From positions 1-54,550 of the forward strand of contig CAZIAK010000033.1 in NCBI GenBank assembly GCA_964537035.1: DNA of 54,550 bases, in the 5' to 3' direction. This DNA is from CAZIAK01 sp964537035. Lineage in GTDB: Bacteria > Planctomycetota > B15-G4. Below the pieces are notes generated by a model. The model was not told the DNA's origin. It ran no database searches and saw only the letters and a list, made by a program, of their open reading frames with translations. Each line of letters begins with the position of its first letter. The first letter of the stretch is position 1. This document shows positions 7,686 through 16,603 of this stretch, one piece after another. A program made the position numbers and the translations under genes.

Positions 7686-10600
7686 TCAGAGGTCGCTGTT
7701 GATCCTGCTCTTCTGTCCCAGGGTGTTGCCCCCCGGCGCGGGGACCGTGCCCGTGTTGCTCAGCTGAACCCTGTCCACGTAGCCCTTCGACGGCTGGAAG
7801 TTGTCGAAGCCGTTGCCCACCAGCACGGTCAAGGTGAAGTCGGTGCTGGTGGTGGAGGCGGGGAACATCGTGGCCAGGTTGGCGCTCACGGCCGTGAGAG
7901 CGGTCATGGCGTAGCCGTACTTGGCGGAGATCAGCGGCGTGGCGCTGAACGTGTCGGCGTAGAAGAGGTTGACCGTGGTGCTGCCGTCGGTGATGTCCAC
8001 GCTCATCCAGTCGTTGTACTGGGTCTCGTCGGGGTCTTCGTTGCGCAGGAAGGCCGCTTGCATGGAAAGCCAGGTGCTGCCGCTCTCGTAGCGGAAGGTC
8101 TGGGAGAGACCGGCACCGCCGACGGGCGGGTTGGTCACGCCGCCTGGGTTGCTGGGTGGGCTGGCGGCGTTGGTGCTGTCCCCCGCGACCTCGCCCCACT
8201 GGCTGCCGTGGGTCGGCAGGGGGCCATCACTGGAGGCACCCGCCGGGTTGACCACGTGGCCTGTGCCGAAGACCGTCGACCAGGGGCCGCTCGGCGCAGA
8301 GCCTGCGGTCTGGTTCTCGAAGCTGCCGTCGCTGATCCCGTCGCCGCCCACGGGCGGTGGTGACACGGTGATGTAGCCGCTCTTGACCTCGCTGTCGAAG
8401 CCCCCGGGGCCCGTGGCGATCAGGGCGACGGTGTAGGTACCCGCGGTGGAGTAGGTGTGCCCCGGGTTCTGCGCATTCGAGGTGCCGCCGTCGCCAAACG
8501 TCCAGCTCCAGCTGGTCACGGAGCCGCTGGACAGGTCGCTGAAGCCGACGGTCAAGGGCGCCGAGCCGCTGGTGGTCGACGCGCTGAAGTCTGCCACGGG
8601 AGCAGGCACGGACACGGTGATGTAGCCGCTCTTGACCTCGCTGTCGAAGCCCCCGGGGCCCGTGGCGATCAGGGCGACGGTGTAGGTACCCGCGGTGGAG
8701 TAGGTGTGCCCCGGGTTCTGCGCATTCGAGGTGCCGCCGTCGCCAAACGTCCAGCTCCAGCTGGTCACGGAGCCGCTGGACAGGTCGCTGAAGCCGACGG
8801 TCAAGGGCGCCGAGCCGCTGGTGGTCGACGCGCTGAAGTCTGCCACGGGAGCAGGCACGGAGGGCGCGTCGAGACGGACATCGTCGATGTAGCCCCGGGA
8901 GGGCTGGAAGTTGTCAAAGCCGTTGCCCACCTGCGCGGTGAAGGTGAATCCGGTCGCCGTGGTCGAGCCAGGGAACGCCGTGGCCAGGTCAACGCTCACC
9001 CCGGCGAGCGCCGTCTTGGCAAACCCGTACTGTGCTGAGGTGCCCGACGTGGCGCTGAACGTGTCCGCGTAGAAGAGGTTGAGGGTGGTGGAACCGTCGC
9101 TGATGTCCACGGTCATGAAGTCGTTGTACTGGGTCTGGTTGGGGTCTTCGTTGCGCAGGAACACCGCGTCGAAGGACAGCTCGGTCTGTCCGGCGGGATA
9201 GCTGAAAGTCTGGGAGATGCCACGGGCGCCCACGGGCGGGTTGGTCACGCCCCCTGGGTTGCTGGGCGGGGTGGCGCCGTTGCTGCCGTCGGCGCCCAGA
9301 TCGCACCACTGGGCGCCCTGGCCAGGCATGCCGCCATCACTTGTGGTGGCGCCGGAGGGGTCGATCTTGTGTGCCGCTCCAGCAGTGATCGTCCACGGTG
9401 CCGAGGGCGCAGAGCCTGCAGACTGGTTCTCGAAGCTGCCGTCGGACAGCCCGGCCACCGGTGGGTTGGCCACGGTGATGTAGCCGAGCTTGACCTCGCT
9501 GTCGCTGCCTCCGGGGCCCGTGGTGATGAGGCTCACCGTGTAGTTCCCTGCGCTGGTGTAGGTGCGGCTGGGGTTGACGGCGTTGCTGCTGCCGCCATCG
9601 CCGAACGACCAGGTGCGGCTGCTGATCGAGCCGGTCGAGAGGTCGCTGAAGGCCACGGACAGCGGCGCCACGCCCGACGTGGGGCTGCCGCTGAAGTTCG
9701 CCACCGGGGCGGTGATGGGCGCCTTGAGCAAGAAGCCATCCACGTAACCCCGTGAGGGTTGGACGGTGTCGAAGCCGTTGCCCACCAGCGCCGTGAGGCT
9801 GAAGTTCGTCGACGTGCTGGAGCCAGGGAAGATCACCGCCAGGTCGACGCTCACGGTCTGCAGAGCGGTCTTGGCGTAACCGAACTTCGAGGACGTCCCG
9901 GACGTGGGGGAGAAGGTGTCCTTGTAGAACAGGTTGCGCGTGGTGGAGCCGTCGCTGATGTCCACGCTCATCCAGTCGTTGAACTGGCTCTGATTGGCGT
10001 TCTCGTTGCGCAGGAACACCGCCGCGAATTCGAGGATGGTGTTGCCCGCCGGGTAGCTGAAGCTCTGGCTGACCCCTGCGCCGCCCACGGGTGGGGCGGT
10101 GACGCCACCGGGGTTGCTCGGCGGCGTGGCGCCGTCCGTGCTGTCCGCCCCGATCTCGCACCACTTGCTGGCTGCGCTGGGCATGCCGCCGTCGCTGGTG
10201 GTGCCGCCTGCGGGGTTGATCACGTGCCCGGCTCCGAAGGCCACCGCCCACGGGCTCGACGGCGTGGACCCGGAGGTCTGGCCCTCGAAGCTGCCGTCAT
10301 CGAGCCCCGTCGTGCCGCCGGTGGTCACGGTGATGAGGCCGCTCTTGGTCTCGACGTCGTTGCCCCCGGGGCCGCTGGCGATGAGCGAGACCGAGTAGGT
10401 GCCAGCGCCGTTGTAGGTGTGGCTGGGGTTCTGTGCGCTGCTGCTACCGCCGTCGCCGAACGACCAGGTCCAGCTGGTGACGCTGCCCGTGGACTGATCG
10501 GTGAAGGCCACCACCAAGGGCGCCGTGCCGCTGGTGGGGCTGGCGCTGAACGCGGACACGGGCGCGCCCGTGCCAACCGTGCTGCCGTTGGTGACCAGCA

Positions 10601-13016
10601 GGGCGAAGTCCTGGTCGGTGGCGTCGCCGTTGCCCGGCACGCCGTCGCCGCCGAGCGAACTGGCGGTCACGGTCACGGTGAAGGGGCCGGATGTCCCCAC
10701 GGGCAGGCGCACCGACTCGGTGTTGTTCCTGAAGTCTGCGCTGCCCCCCGCGACGGAGTCTTTCCCCGAGAAGACGTTGCCCTTGTACGTCGAGCCGCCA
10801 GCGGAAACGGTCAGGTCGAGGTCGTTGACCCACGGGGCTCCGGACGTGGGCCCGGGCGCGTCGGTCCAGACCAGGGTGACCCTGAAGTTGGTCGAGGCGT
10901 CGGCCACGTTGCCGGTGAGCTGGTACGACGCGCCAGAGGTGGACAGCACCTGGGTCTGGTCCACGATGAGCTTGGCCGTGGAGTCAAAGGCCTTGTCGAG
11001 ATTCATGCGGCCCATGCCCTGGGAGTTGCTGGGCAAGTTGCCACCGGCGAAGGCGCCATTGATGTAGCGGGCGCTGGCGACCAACCAGGCCTTGATCATG
11101 GCGGGGCTCGGCGTGCCCAGCGCTTGATTGGCGAAGTCCTGCCGCACCAGGGCCGCGCCGCCTGCCACCGCTGGCGCCGAGTGGCTGGTGCCGCTCGACC
11201 AACCGTAGAGGGTCTGTCCGCCGGGCCAGAACTGGTTGCACACGCTGCTGCCGTTGTAGTTGCTCTGGGGGATGCCCGCTTCGATGTGGGTGCCCGGGGC
11301 CACGATCTCGGGCTTCCAGCGGCCGTCACCCCCCGTGCTGTTCACCGGCCCGTGGCTGGAGAAGTTGATCAGGTCGCGCACGTCGTTCGCGCCGCTGTTC
11401 GACACGCCGCAGCCGTCGCTGCCGGTCTGCCGGTCGTTCTCTGACGCGCCCACGGTGATCACGTTCTTGGCCGTGGACGGACTGGACACCGTGTTCGAGC
11501 CCGGGCCGTCGTTGCCCGCGGCGAAGATCACGGTGTACTGCTGGTTGCCGCTCTGACCGCTGCGGGCATCGCGGACGATGAAGTCGTACGACTGGGCCGA
11601 CGCGTTGTAGTCGGCGAGAGGTCCGCCACCTGAAGAGAAGCCCCAGGAGTTGTTGCTGATCCGGGCGCCCTGGGCGTAGGCCTGGCTCTCCCAGGTGCTG
11701 CCGCTCGACGAGGTGCCGCCGAAGATGGCCGTGGCGCCCACGTGGGCCCAGGGCGCGATGCCCAGCCCGTAGTTGAAGCCCCCCGAGTCGTTCAGGCTGC
11801 CGGCGGTGCTCGAGTTGAACCCGCCCACGATGTGTCCGTTGAGAAAGCCGTGTCCGCCCTGGGTGCTGCTCTGGTTGGTGGGGTTGAGGGCGAAGTCGAC
11901 CCGACTGTTGGGGATGTCCGGGTGTCCCAGCAAGGTGGTGGCGTCGTCGACGATGTTCACCGAGAAGCTGGCGAACTGACTGGAGTTGAAGCCCTTGCCC
12001 GCCAGCCAGGCGAGGTACCCGGGCCCGTTGACCGTGGCCCCGGAGACCTGGTTGGCCAGGATCATTCCCTGCCGCTCGTCGAACGTGCGCCGCTCGCCCC
12101 GCTCTTCGATGGCGAAGACCTGGGGTTGGTTGGCCAGGGCTTCGAACAGCCCCGGGTCCACATCGGCTTCGACGTTCAGGTAGGGGCCCGCAGGCCAGCT
12201 CTGGATGATCTCGGCGGAGGCGCTCAGGGCGTCCATGAAGTCGCGCACGCCGTCACCGTCGACCACCTGAATGGTCACCGGATACGGCGTGCCCACGAGC
12301 CGTTGGGCAGCAGCGCGAACGGTGGGCGACATGCGAAAGGCTGGCTGCCACTCGCCCACGTACTGGATCTCACCCATGGTCTCGGCGAGGGCCGAGAGGT
12401 GAGGCACGTCGTTCGGAAGCGCAGAGACCACGTAGGCGTTGAAGGGCATGTACTGCACGACCCGGGCGCCGCTACCCGTGAGCTGGGCGAGCCAGCGATC
12501 GCGCAGGGGGCCGATGAACTGCACCAAGTAGAGGCCAGCGGTGGGGTCGAGGGGCCCGTCGTTCACGCCGAGGCGTTGGTTGGCGGGCAAGGCGGCGAGG
12601 GTGAGCTCGGGGCGCGTGCCGTTGAGCAGAAAGCCGTTCAGTGGCAGCAGGTCGAACTCGTCCCGAAACGGGAGCGGTGCGGTGGACAGGGCGTCGCGCC
12701 CGCCGAAGAGCGTCTCGTCGACGACGAAGAGGCTGAACGTCCCGTAGTTGATCTCGCGCAGCAGCCCGGGTGAGTTGCGCACCGTGTGGGTCGCCGGATC
12801 GTCATGGGACAGCACGACCTTGTGCGTGGGCCCGGGCCCGAACCAGTGCGAGGGCACGGTGGCGTCGAGGCCGGTTGGCGCGGCAGCGGTGGGCCGGGGG
12901 GCGGCAGGCCGGGGGGTGGGCGGCAGGTTCTGCGCCGAGGTCGTCACCGAGAGCGGCGCGGCCAGAGCCAACAGGGTGCACACAGACACACACAACACAG
13001 CGCGAGAGCTGCCCAT
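7686..13016 (-). CDS. giant secreted S8 (KP-43-like) serine protease with PKD domains
   Basis: 1776-residue exported subtilase. Signal peptide at residues 1-28 (hydrophobic, ending TTSAQ); prodomain-like region about 60-320; catalytic triad candidates Asp 357/358 (NIVDD), His 389 (GGHG) and Ser 613 (GTSHSAP), with oxyanion Asn 502 (AAGNDGP). A beta-rich domain with WTDAPG and VNDLDLTV follows, as in KP-43-type subtilases. Then come PKD1 (about 819-898), module A (900-1100), PKD2 (1104-1183), module A again (1187-1380), PKD3 and PKD4 (1386-1551, identical to each other), and module A a third time to the C-terminus. Module A is about 200 residues, begins DGSFE and contains FLRNE-x-x and GNGFD; I cannot name it. 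No C-terminal sorting signal is recognised. It probably degrades extracellular protein, with PKD domains as spacers or binders. Confidence 0.93.
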   Translation of the reverse strand: MGSSRAVLCVSVCTLLALAAPLSVTTSAQNLPPTPRPAAPRPTAAAPTGLDATVPSHWFGPGPTHKVVLSHDDPATHTVRNSPGLLREINYGTFSLFVVDETLFGGRDALSTAPLPFRDEFDLLPLNGFLLNGTRPELTLAALPANQRLGVNDGPLDPTAGLYLVQFIGPLRDRWLAQLTGSGARVVQYMPFNAYVVSALPNDVPHLSALAETMGEIQYVGEWQPAFRMSPTVRAAAQRLVGTPYPVTIQVVDGDGVRDFMDALSASAEIIQSWPAGPYLNVEADVDPGLFEALANQPQVFAIEERGERRTFDERQGMILANQVSGATVNGPGYLAWLAGKGFNSSQFASFSVNIVDDATTLLGHPDIPNSRVDFALNPTNQSSTQGGHGFLNGHIVGGFNSSTAGSLNDSGGFNYGLGIAPWAHVGATAIFGGTSSSGSTWESQAYAQGARISNNSWGFSSGGGPLADYNASAQSYDFIVRDARSGQSGNQQYTVIFAAGNDGPGSNTVSSPSTAKNVITVGASENDRQTGSDGCGVSNSGANDVRDLINFSSHGPVNSTGGDGRWKPEIVAPGTHIEAGIPQSNYNGSSVCNQFWPGGQTLYGWSSGTSHSAPAVAGGAALVRQDFANQALGTPSPAMIKAWLVASARYINGAFAGGNLPSNSQGMGRMNLDKAFDSTAKLIVDQTQVLSTSGASYQLTGNVADASTNFRVTLVWTDAPGPTSGAPWVNDLDLTVSAGGSTYKGNVFSGKDSVAGGSADFRNNTESVRLPVGTSGPFTVTVTASSLGGDGVPGNGDATDQDFALLVTNGSTVGTGAPVSAFSASPTSGTAPLVVAFTDQSTGSVTSWTWSFGDGGSSSAQNPSHTYNGAGTYSVSLIASGPGGNDVETKSGLITVTTGGTTGLDDGSFEGQTSGSTPSSPWAVAFGAGHVINPAGGTTSDGGMPSAASKWCEIGADSTDGATPPSNPGGVTAPPVGGAGVSQSFSYPAGNTILEFAAVFLRNENANQSQFNDWMSVDISDGSTTRNLFYKDTFSPTSGTSSKFGYAKTALQTVSVDLAVIFPGSSTSTNFSLTALVGNGFDTVQPSRGYVDGFLLKAPITAPVANFSGSPTSGVAPLSVAFSDLSTGSISSRTWSFGDGGSSNAVNPSRTYTSAGNYTVSLITTGPGGSDSEVKLGYITVANPPVAGLSDGSFENQSAGSAPSAPWTITAGAAHKIDPSGATTSDGGMPGQGAQWCDLGADGSNGATPPSNPGGVTNPPVGARGISQTFSYPAGQTELSFDAVFLRNEDPNQTQYNDFMTVDISDGSTTLNLFYADTFSATSGTSAQYGFAKTALAGVSVDLATAFPGSTTATGFTFTAQVGNGFDNFQPSRGYIDDVRLDAPSVPAPVADFSASTTSGSAPLTVGFSDLSSGSVTSWSWTFGDGGTSNAQNPGHTYSTAGTYTVALIATGPGGFDSEVKSGYITVSVPAPVADFSASTTSGSAPLTVGFSDLSSGSVTSWSWTFGDGGTSNAQNPGHTYSTAGTYTVALIATGPGGFDSEVKSGYITVSPPPVGGDGISDGSFENQTAGSAPSGPWSTVFGTGHVVNPAGASSDGPLPTHGSQWGEVAGDSTNAASPPSNPGGVTNPPVGGAGLSQTFRYESGSTWLSMQAAFLRNEDPDETQYNDWMSVDITDGSTTVNLFYADTFSATPLISAKYGYAMTALTAVSANLATMFPASTTSTDFTLTVLVGNGFDNFQPSKGYVDRVQLSNTGTVPAPGGNTLGQKSRINSDL
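8362..8859 (-). repeat. perfect 249-bp tandem duplication encoding two identical PKD domains
   Basis: Bases 8362-8610 and 8611-8859 appear identical base for base by eye, a period of 249 bp, or exactly 83 codons, so the frame is kept. Each copy encodes one full PKD domain including WTFGDGG and its linker. The other two PKD domains of the same gene are clearly diverged at DNA level, so this copy is recent or is kept uniform by gene conversion. Copy number here could be mis-assembled from short reads. Confidence 0.93.
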
Positions 13017-13181
13017 AGGTCTCCTTTCCCGAGCAACGGAGCCTCACCGATGCCAGGGGGATCGAGGGGGTTGCAGAGCGCGGACGATCATACCGGCGAG
13101 GTGGAGCGGTTCAGCGACAGAAAGTGCTTCCGCTCACCGGAACCATGTTGCCGTTAGACAGGCCCCAGTGCCTCAACGGCG

Positions 13182-14213
13182 TCAAAGCCTTAGCTGCAGC
13201 AGGGCCTCTCCCTCTTCGAACTCGCCAGTCGCCGCGAATCCCATGGATTCGTAGAAGGCCTGGGGTCCGCCTTCCGCCTGGACCACGCTGGTCACCAGGC
13301 TTACCACCCCGGGTAGGGTGCGCACGTGGTCGACGAGCAGCTTCAGGGCTTGGCCCCCGAAGCCCCGGCCCTGAAAGCGCGCGTCGATCATGAAGCGCCA
13401 GAGGTAGGCCTCTTGGGTCTCCGGGGTCAGCTCGAGCATGACGAAGCCAACCGCTGTGTCGGCTGCGTAGACCGCTCTAGGCCAGGCGCTGGACTCAATG
13501 CCAGCCTGGGCAAGGGACACGGCGTTGTCAGCGACGAAGCAACGTTGTTCGGCGGCCACTGAGAGCTTGAGCACGGCGCCCAGATTGTCACTTGTGATCA
13601 CCTTTAGGGACACAGGGCTGGCGGCCTCAGGGCCCGAGCCGTCTTGCCTTGGGGCGGGGCGCCGCTGTTGTTGTCGCAGGCCAGCCACCCGTTCAACGTC
13701 TTTGTCCCGGCGCGGCCGGGTCAGGGTGGCCAGCAGATCGTTCACACCGGCGCAGCGGATCGATGGCCCCAGGGCCGAGGTCCTCACGCTGCGGGGGAGC
13801 AATGCACCGTACTCTCCGGTCAGCGAGGGCACGATGTCGAGATCGCCGAGGCGAGTCAGGAACAGATGGTCGAAGCTGTCCGGCTTCTGGGGATCAGCGC
13901 GCCAGGCAGCCCGCTCCGCTTCGCTGAGCTGCTCGACGATCCAGCGGCGTTCGCCCAGGGCGTCCGTCTCCCAATGACCGAAGTCTGCAGGGACGGCGTC
14001 CAGCTCGCTCAAGACCTGGGTCAGGCGCTGCAGGTTGTCAGCGTCGGGGGCGGGGCACACATCCAGGTCGCCCGGCTGCAGGTCGATGCCGTGGAGCCAG
14101 GCGGCCACCGAGCCCGTGACCACAAAGCGCACCTCTCCCGAGCAGAGAGCCTCGACCAGGGGACGCAGCTGTGGCGGGCCGTGTGGCGGTCGTTGAGTGG
14201 TGGGAAGGGACAT
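13182..14213 (-). CDS. nucleotidyltransferase-GNAT acetyltransferase fusion
   Basis: 343 residues from ATG 14213, which has GAGG upstream; the frame stays open to 14813, but that extension is compositionally non-coding and covers another gene. Residues 20-165 resemble small stand-alone nucleotidyltransferases: TGSVAAW (33-39) followed by GDLDV (48-52) gives the G-S and D-x-D features. After a Gln/Arg/Pro-rich linker, residues about 205-343 are a GNAT acetyltransferase with acetyl-CoA loop QGRGFGG, and WRFMIDARFQGRG plus a FYESMGF motif as in spermine/spermidine N-acetyltransferases (BltD/PaiA-like). The order nucleotidyltransferase then GNAT in one chain is unusual. No antitoxin-like partner adjoins it. 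Substrates of both halves are unknown. Confidence 0.75.
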   Translation of the reverse strand: MSLPTTQRPPHGPPQLRPLVEALCSGEVRFVVTGSVAAWLHGIDLQPGDLDVCPAPDADNLQRLTQVLSELDAVPADFGHWETDALGERRWIVEQLSEAERAAWRADPQKPDSFDHLFLTRLGDLDIVPSLTGEYGALLPRSVRTSALGPSIRCAGVNDLLATLTRPRRDKDVERVAGLRQQQRRPAPRQDGSGPEAASPVSLKVITSDNLGAVLKLSVAAEQRCFVADNAVSLAQAGIESSAWPRAVYAADTAVGFVMLELTPETQEAYLWRFMIDARFQGRGFGGQALKLLVDHVRTLPGVVSLVTSVVQAEGGPQAFYESMGFAATGEFEEGEALLQLRL

Positions 14214-14390
14214 CGTTGTCGAGGTCCTCGCAGTGAAACTTCGAGCCATGGTACATGGCCCAGTCCTTGCAGACAGCTGCACTGAGAAGTGCTCAAATAG
14301 AGGGCCGAAGGCCGAGTCAGAGTGTGCGCTTGGTGGTTCGTGAGAAGCAGCGCGACTGGGTCGGCCGAGCCCGAGCCCGGAGACTGGTTC

Positions 14391-14621
14391 ATGGACGCAG
14401 AGAAAGCGAACGCTGCGGCGCTCTTGCGCTCCCTCCGCACCCTGGCCCTCGCGAATGCCCTGGTGTGGATGCTCTCGATTATCGCCCTCACCGTCGTCCT
14501 TGAGACGGAGGCCTCGCCGAAGGGACTGTTCGTCCTGCTCGCTGGTGGGCTGGCAGTGGGTGGGGCGCTGCATTCGGCGCTGACGAAGGCCCAGTCTGCC
14601 GCCGACTCGATCCGTCAGTGA
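14391..14621 (+). CDS. small two-helix membrane protein
   Basis: 76-residue protein of unknown function. ATG 14391 is preceded by GGAGA seven bases away; the frame is open to 14322 but without a ribosome site. A charged N-terminus (MDAEKANAAALLRS) is followed by two hydrophobic helices, about residues 18-38 and 46-66, and a short polar tail. It is divergent from the nucleotidyltransferase-GNAT gene and convergent with the GH9 gene. Confidence 0.55.
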   Translation: MDAEKANAAALLRSLRTLALANALVWMLSIIALTVVLETEASPKGLFVLLAGGLAVGGALHSALTKAQSAADSIRQ

Positions 14622-14704
14622 CCGATGACCGAGGAAGCCCCGCGACAGCGGAAACCAGCAGCTGACCGCTTGTGAATGGGGGGCGCTGGTTTGATCCGGC
14701 TGAT

Positions 14705-16582
14705 TCAGTGAGAACCCGCGTGTGCGGGCACCCGGATCGCCACCCCCGCGAAGTACGCCAGCAGCTCGATGTACGTCGCCTGATAGCGCAGCTGACACTC
14801 GGTCACTTCCCACGAGTTCTCTGGCCAGCCGGCGTTCCAGTCCCGGTAGCTCTTGAGCACGGGCTGGTTCAGGGGCGGGGTCAGTTTGCTGGTGTCAGCG
14901 CTGGCGTCTGGTGTGTAGTGGCGGTTGGGGCCGCCGGTGAGGTAGCCCGGTGGGGGCACATCGGCGCTCGCGTCGAACCAGCCGTGGTAGGTGTGGGCCA
15001 CGCTGGCGTCGGCACCGAAGGCGCCCATGTTTGTGAGATAGGTCAGGCCCGGTGGGTTCACGCCGTGGAACGAGTGCAGCACGTCTTCGGCGGCGGCGTT
15101 CTGTTCGGCGGCGGAGGTACCGGCCAGCCCGTAGCGGAGCAGGTCGACACGCAACAGCGCTCCCATGGCTCGCACCCGGTTGCTGCCCCAGGTGGTGTAG
15201 GCGGCGGGGAGCCAGGCGCGGTAGGCGTCGCGGCCCTCGCTCACGGGGGCCATCCAGGCGGGGCCGTTGACCACGTCGCGGAACTTCTGGCGCCAGGTGC
15301 TCGCCACGGTGGCCGTGGCTCCGGGCAGGTCGCCGTATTCGAGCAGCGCGCTGACCAGAGGCTGCTCCCACACCAGCGCTTCGCCCAGGCTGACGGGGGA
15401 GGGGTTGCTCGCGGCGTAGGCGTCGACGGCGTCCCGGAAGCGGGGCTCGCCGGTGAGCGCGAACAGGTGCACGGCTGCGCGGACCCGGTTGCGCGCTTGT
15501 CCGTCGGGGGTGTCTTCGGCCACGGCGGTGACGAAGCCCGCGTTGTCGTAGGCAGAGGGGATGGCCTGGGGGTGCGCGTCCAGCCAGTTCCAGGCTGAAC
15601 GAGCGGCCTCTGTGAGCGAGTCCGTCAGCGCTCGGGCCCGTGGATGATCGATGGCGCCGAACACCCGCGCGCCGTGGGCGAAGGCCCCTGCCGCCGAGAT
15701 CGTGGCCGATGTTGTGGCCGGAGCGTAGAAACGAGGGGCCCGGTCGGCGCTGGGCGGGCTCGCCGTGTCCCAGCCGCTCACGGAGACCTTGTGCAGCACG
15801 GAGCCGTTGGCCAGCTGCATGGAGAGCAGCCAGTCGAAGCCCCAGGCGATCTCGTCGAGCAGGTCTGGCAGGCCGTTGCCCGACTCGGGCAGGTTCAGGT
15901 CGTCGCCCCAGAGCGCGGGCTGCCAGGCGTAGGCGCTGAGCAGCGAGTGCAGGGCGTCGTCGGTGAAGTTGACATAGGCGTTGTAGTCCCCCGCGTCGTG
16001 CCAACCGCCGGAGAGGTCGCGAGACTTGGCTGCCCCGGCGCTCTCGCTGTCGATGGCCGTGGTCATTCTCGCCGCCAGGTGGCAGGCGGAGTCGGTCCAA
16101 CCGTCTTCGGTGAACGGGGTCTGCTTCGCCGCGCCACAGCGCTGGTGATAGAACATGCGCACGGCCTGCTTGAGCACGTCCCCGTACACGTCGTCGGCGA
16201 CGACGAACTCTTCAGACAGCTCGCCGCTGTCCGGGTCGCGCACCCTGTAGTGCCCGGGCTCGGTCACCGCGCTGAAGTCGAACCACCAGGCACGGTCTCC
16301 CGACTGTTCGTGCACGGCGCCGTCATGCCACGGCTGGGCCACCCCCGCGAAGACTGTGCGCCCCGCGCTGTCCATGACCTCGAGCCGTGGCGAGGGCCGA
16401 AACGGCGACGGTGCATCCCAGCCCACCACGGGCTCCCGGAGCACCGCCGTCTTGACCGCGGTGCTCCGGTAGCCGAAGTGGTCGATGCGCAGGTGCAGGG
16501 CGAGCTGTGCCTCTGCCACCGGGCACGAAGCCAGCACGAAGCTGGTCAGCAAGGTCGCGGTGAGTCTGCAGAGGGAGAGCAA
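14705..16582 (-). CDS. glycoside hydrolase family 9 protein (endoglucanase-like)
   Basis: 625-residue exported glycosidase. The N-terminus has a signal peptide whose LASC could be a lipobox (Cys 19); signal peptidase I cleavage after AEA is the alternative. A CelD-type N-terminal Ig-like domain follows (residues ~27-125, starting IDHFGYR), then the (alpha/alpha)6 catalytic domain. Family 9 hallmarks are GGWHDAGDYNAYV with the base Asp pair, HSFHGVNPPG near the substrate cleft, and WEVTECQLRYQATY, whose Glu is the likely acid. It should hydrolyse beta-1,4-glucan or a related polymer outside the cytoplasm. It lies 21 bases after glycogen phosphorylase at the end of the regulatory operon, which suggests a shared role in glucan use, although the two act in different compartments. 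Confidence 0.9.
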   Translation of the reverse strand: MLSLCRLTATLLTSFVLASCPVAEAQLALHLRIDHFGYRSTAVKTAVLREPVVGWDAPSPFRPSPRLEVMDSAGRTVFAGVAQPWHDGAVHEQSGDRAWWFDFSAVTEPGHYRVRDPDSGELSEEFVVADDVYGDVLKQAVRMFYHQRCGAAKQTPFTEDGWTDSACHLAARMTTAIDSESAGAAKSRDLSGGWHDAGDYNAYVNFTDDALHSLLSAYAWQPALWGDDLNLPESGNGLPDLLDEIAWGFDWLLSMQLANGSVLHKVSVSGWDTASPPSADRAPRFYAPATTSATISAAGAFAHGARVFGAIDHPRARALTDSLTEAARSAWNWLDAHPQAIPSAYDNAGFVTAVAEDTPDGQARNRVRAAVHLFALTGEPRFRDAVDAYAASNPSPVSLGEALVWEQPLVSALLEYGDLPGATATVASTWRQKFRDVVNGPAWMAPVSEGRDAYRAWLPAAYTTWGSNRVRAMGALLRVDLLRYGLAGTSAAEQNAAAEDVLHSFHGVNPPGLTYLTNMGAFGADASVAHTYHGWFDASADVPPPGYLTGGPNRHYTPDASADTSKLTPPLNQPVLKSYRDWNAGWPENSWEVTECQLRYQATYIELLAYFAGVAIRVPAHAGSH

Positions 16583-16603
16583 CCGGAACCCCGTGCCCCG
16601 TGG

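Noticed and set aside
8457..11444. Open frames antisense to the giant protease (8457-9038, 9759-11444), one with an internal repeat
   Set aside because: The repeat simply mirrors the PKD duplication; residues are low-complexity and no domain is visible.
13182..14213. AbiEii-type toxin of a toxin-antitoxin pair
   Set aside because: There is no antitoxin-like gene beside it, and the GNAT half does not fit that system.
14640..14704. Terminator between the small membrane protein and GH9 genes
   Set aside because: Only a 6-bp ACCAGC/GCTGGT pairing with a loop of about 30 nt is visible, too weak to call.
14214..14813. N-terminal extension of the nucleotidyltransferase-GNAT frame
   Set aside because: It overlaps the opposite-strand membrane protein gene and reads as non-coding; the ATG at 14213 has a plausible ribosome site.
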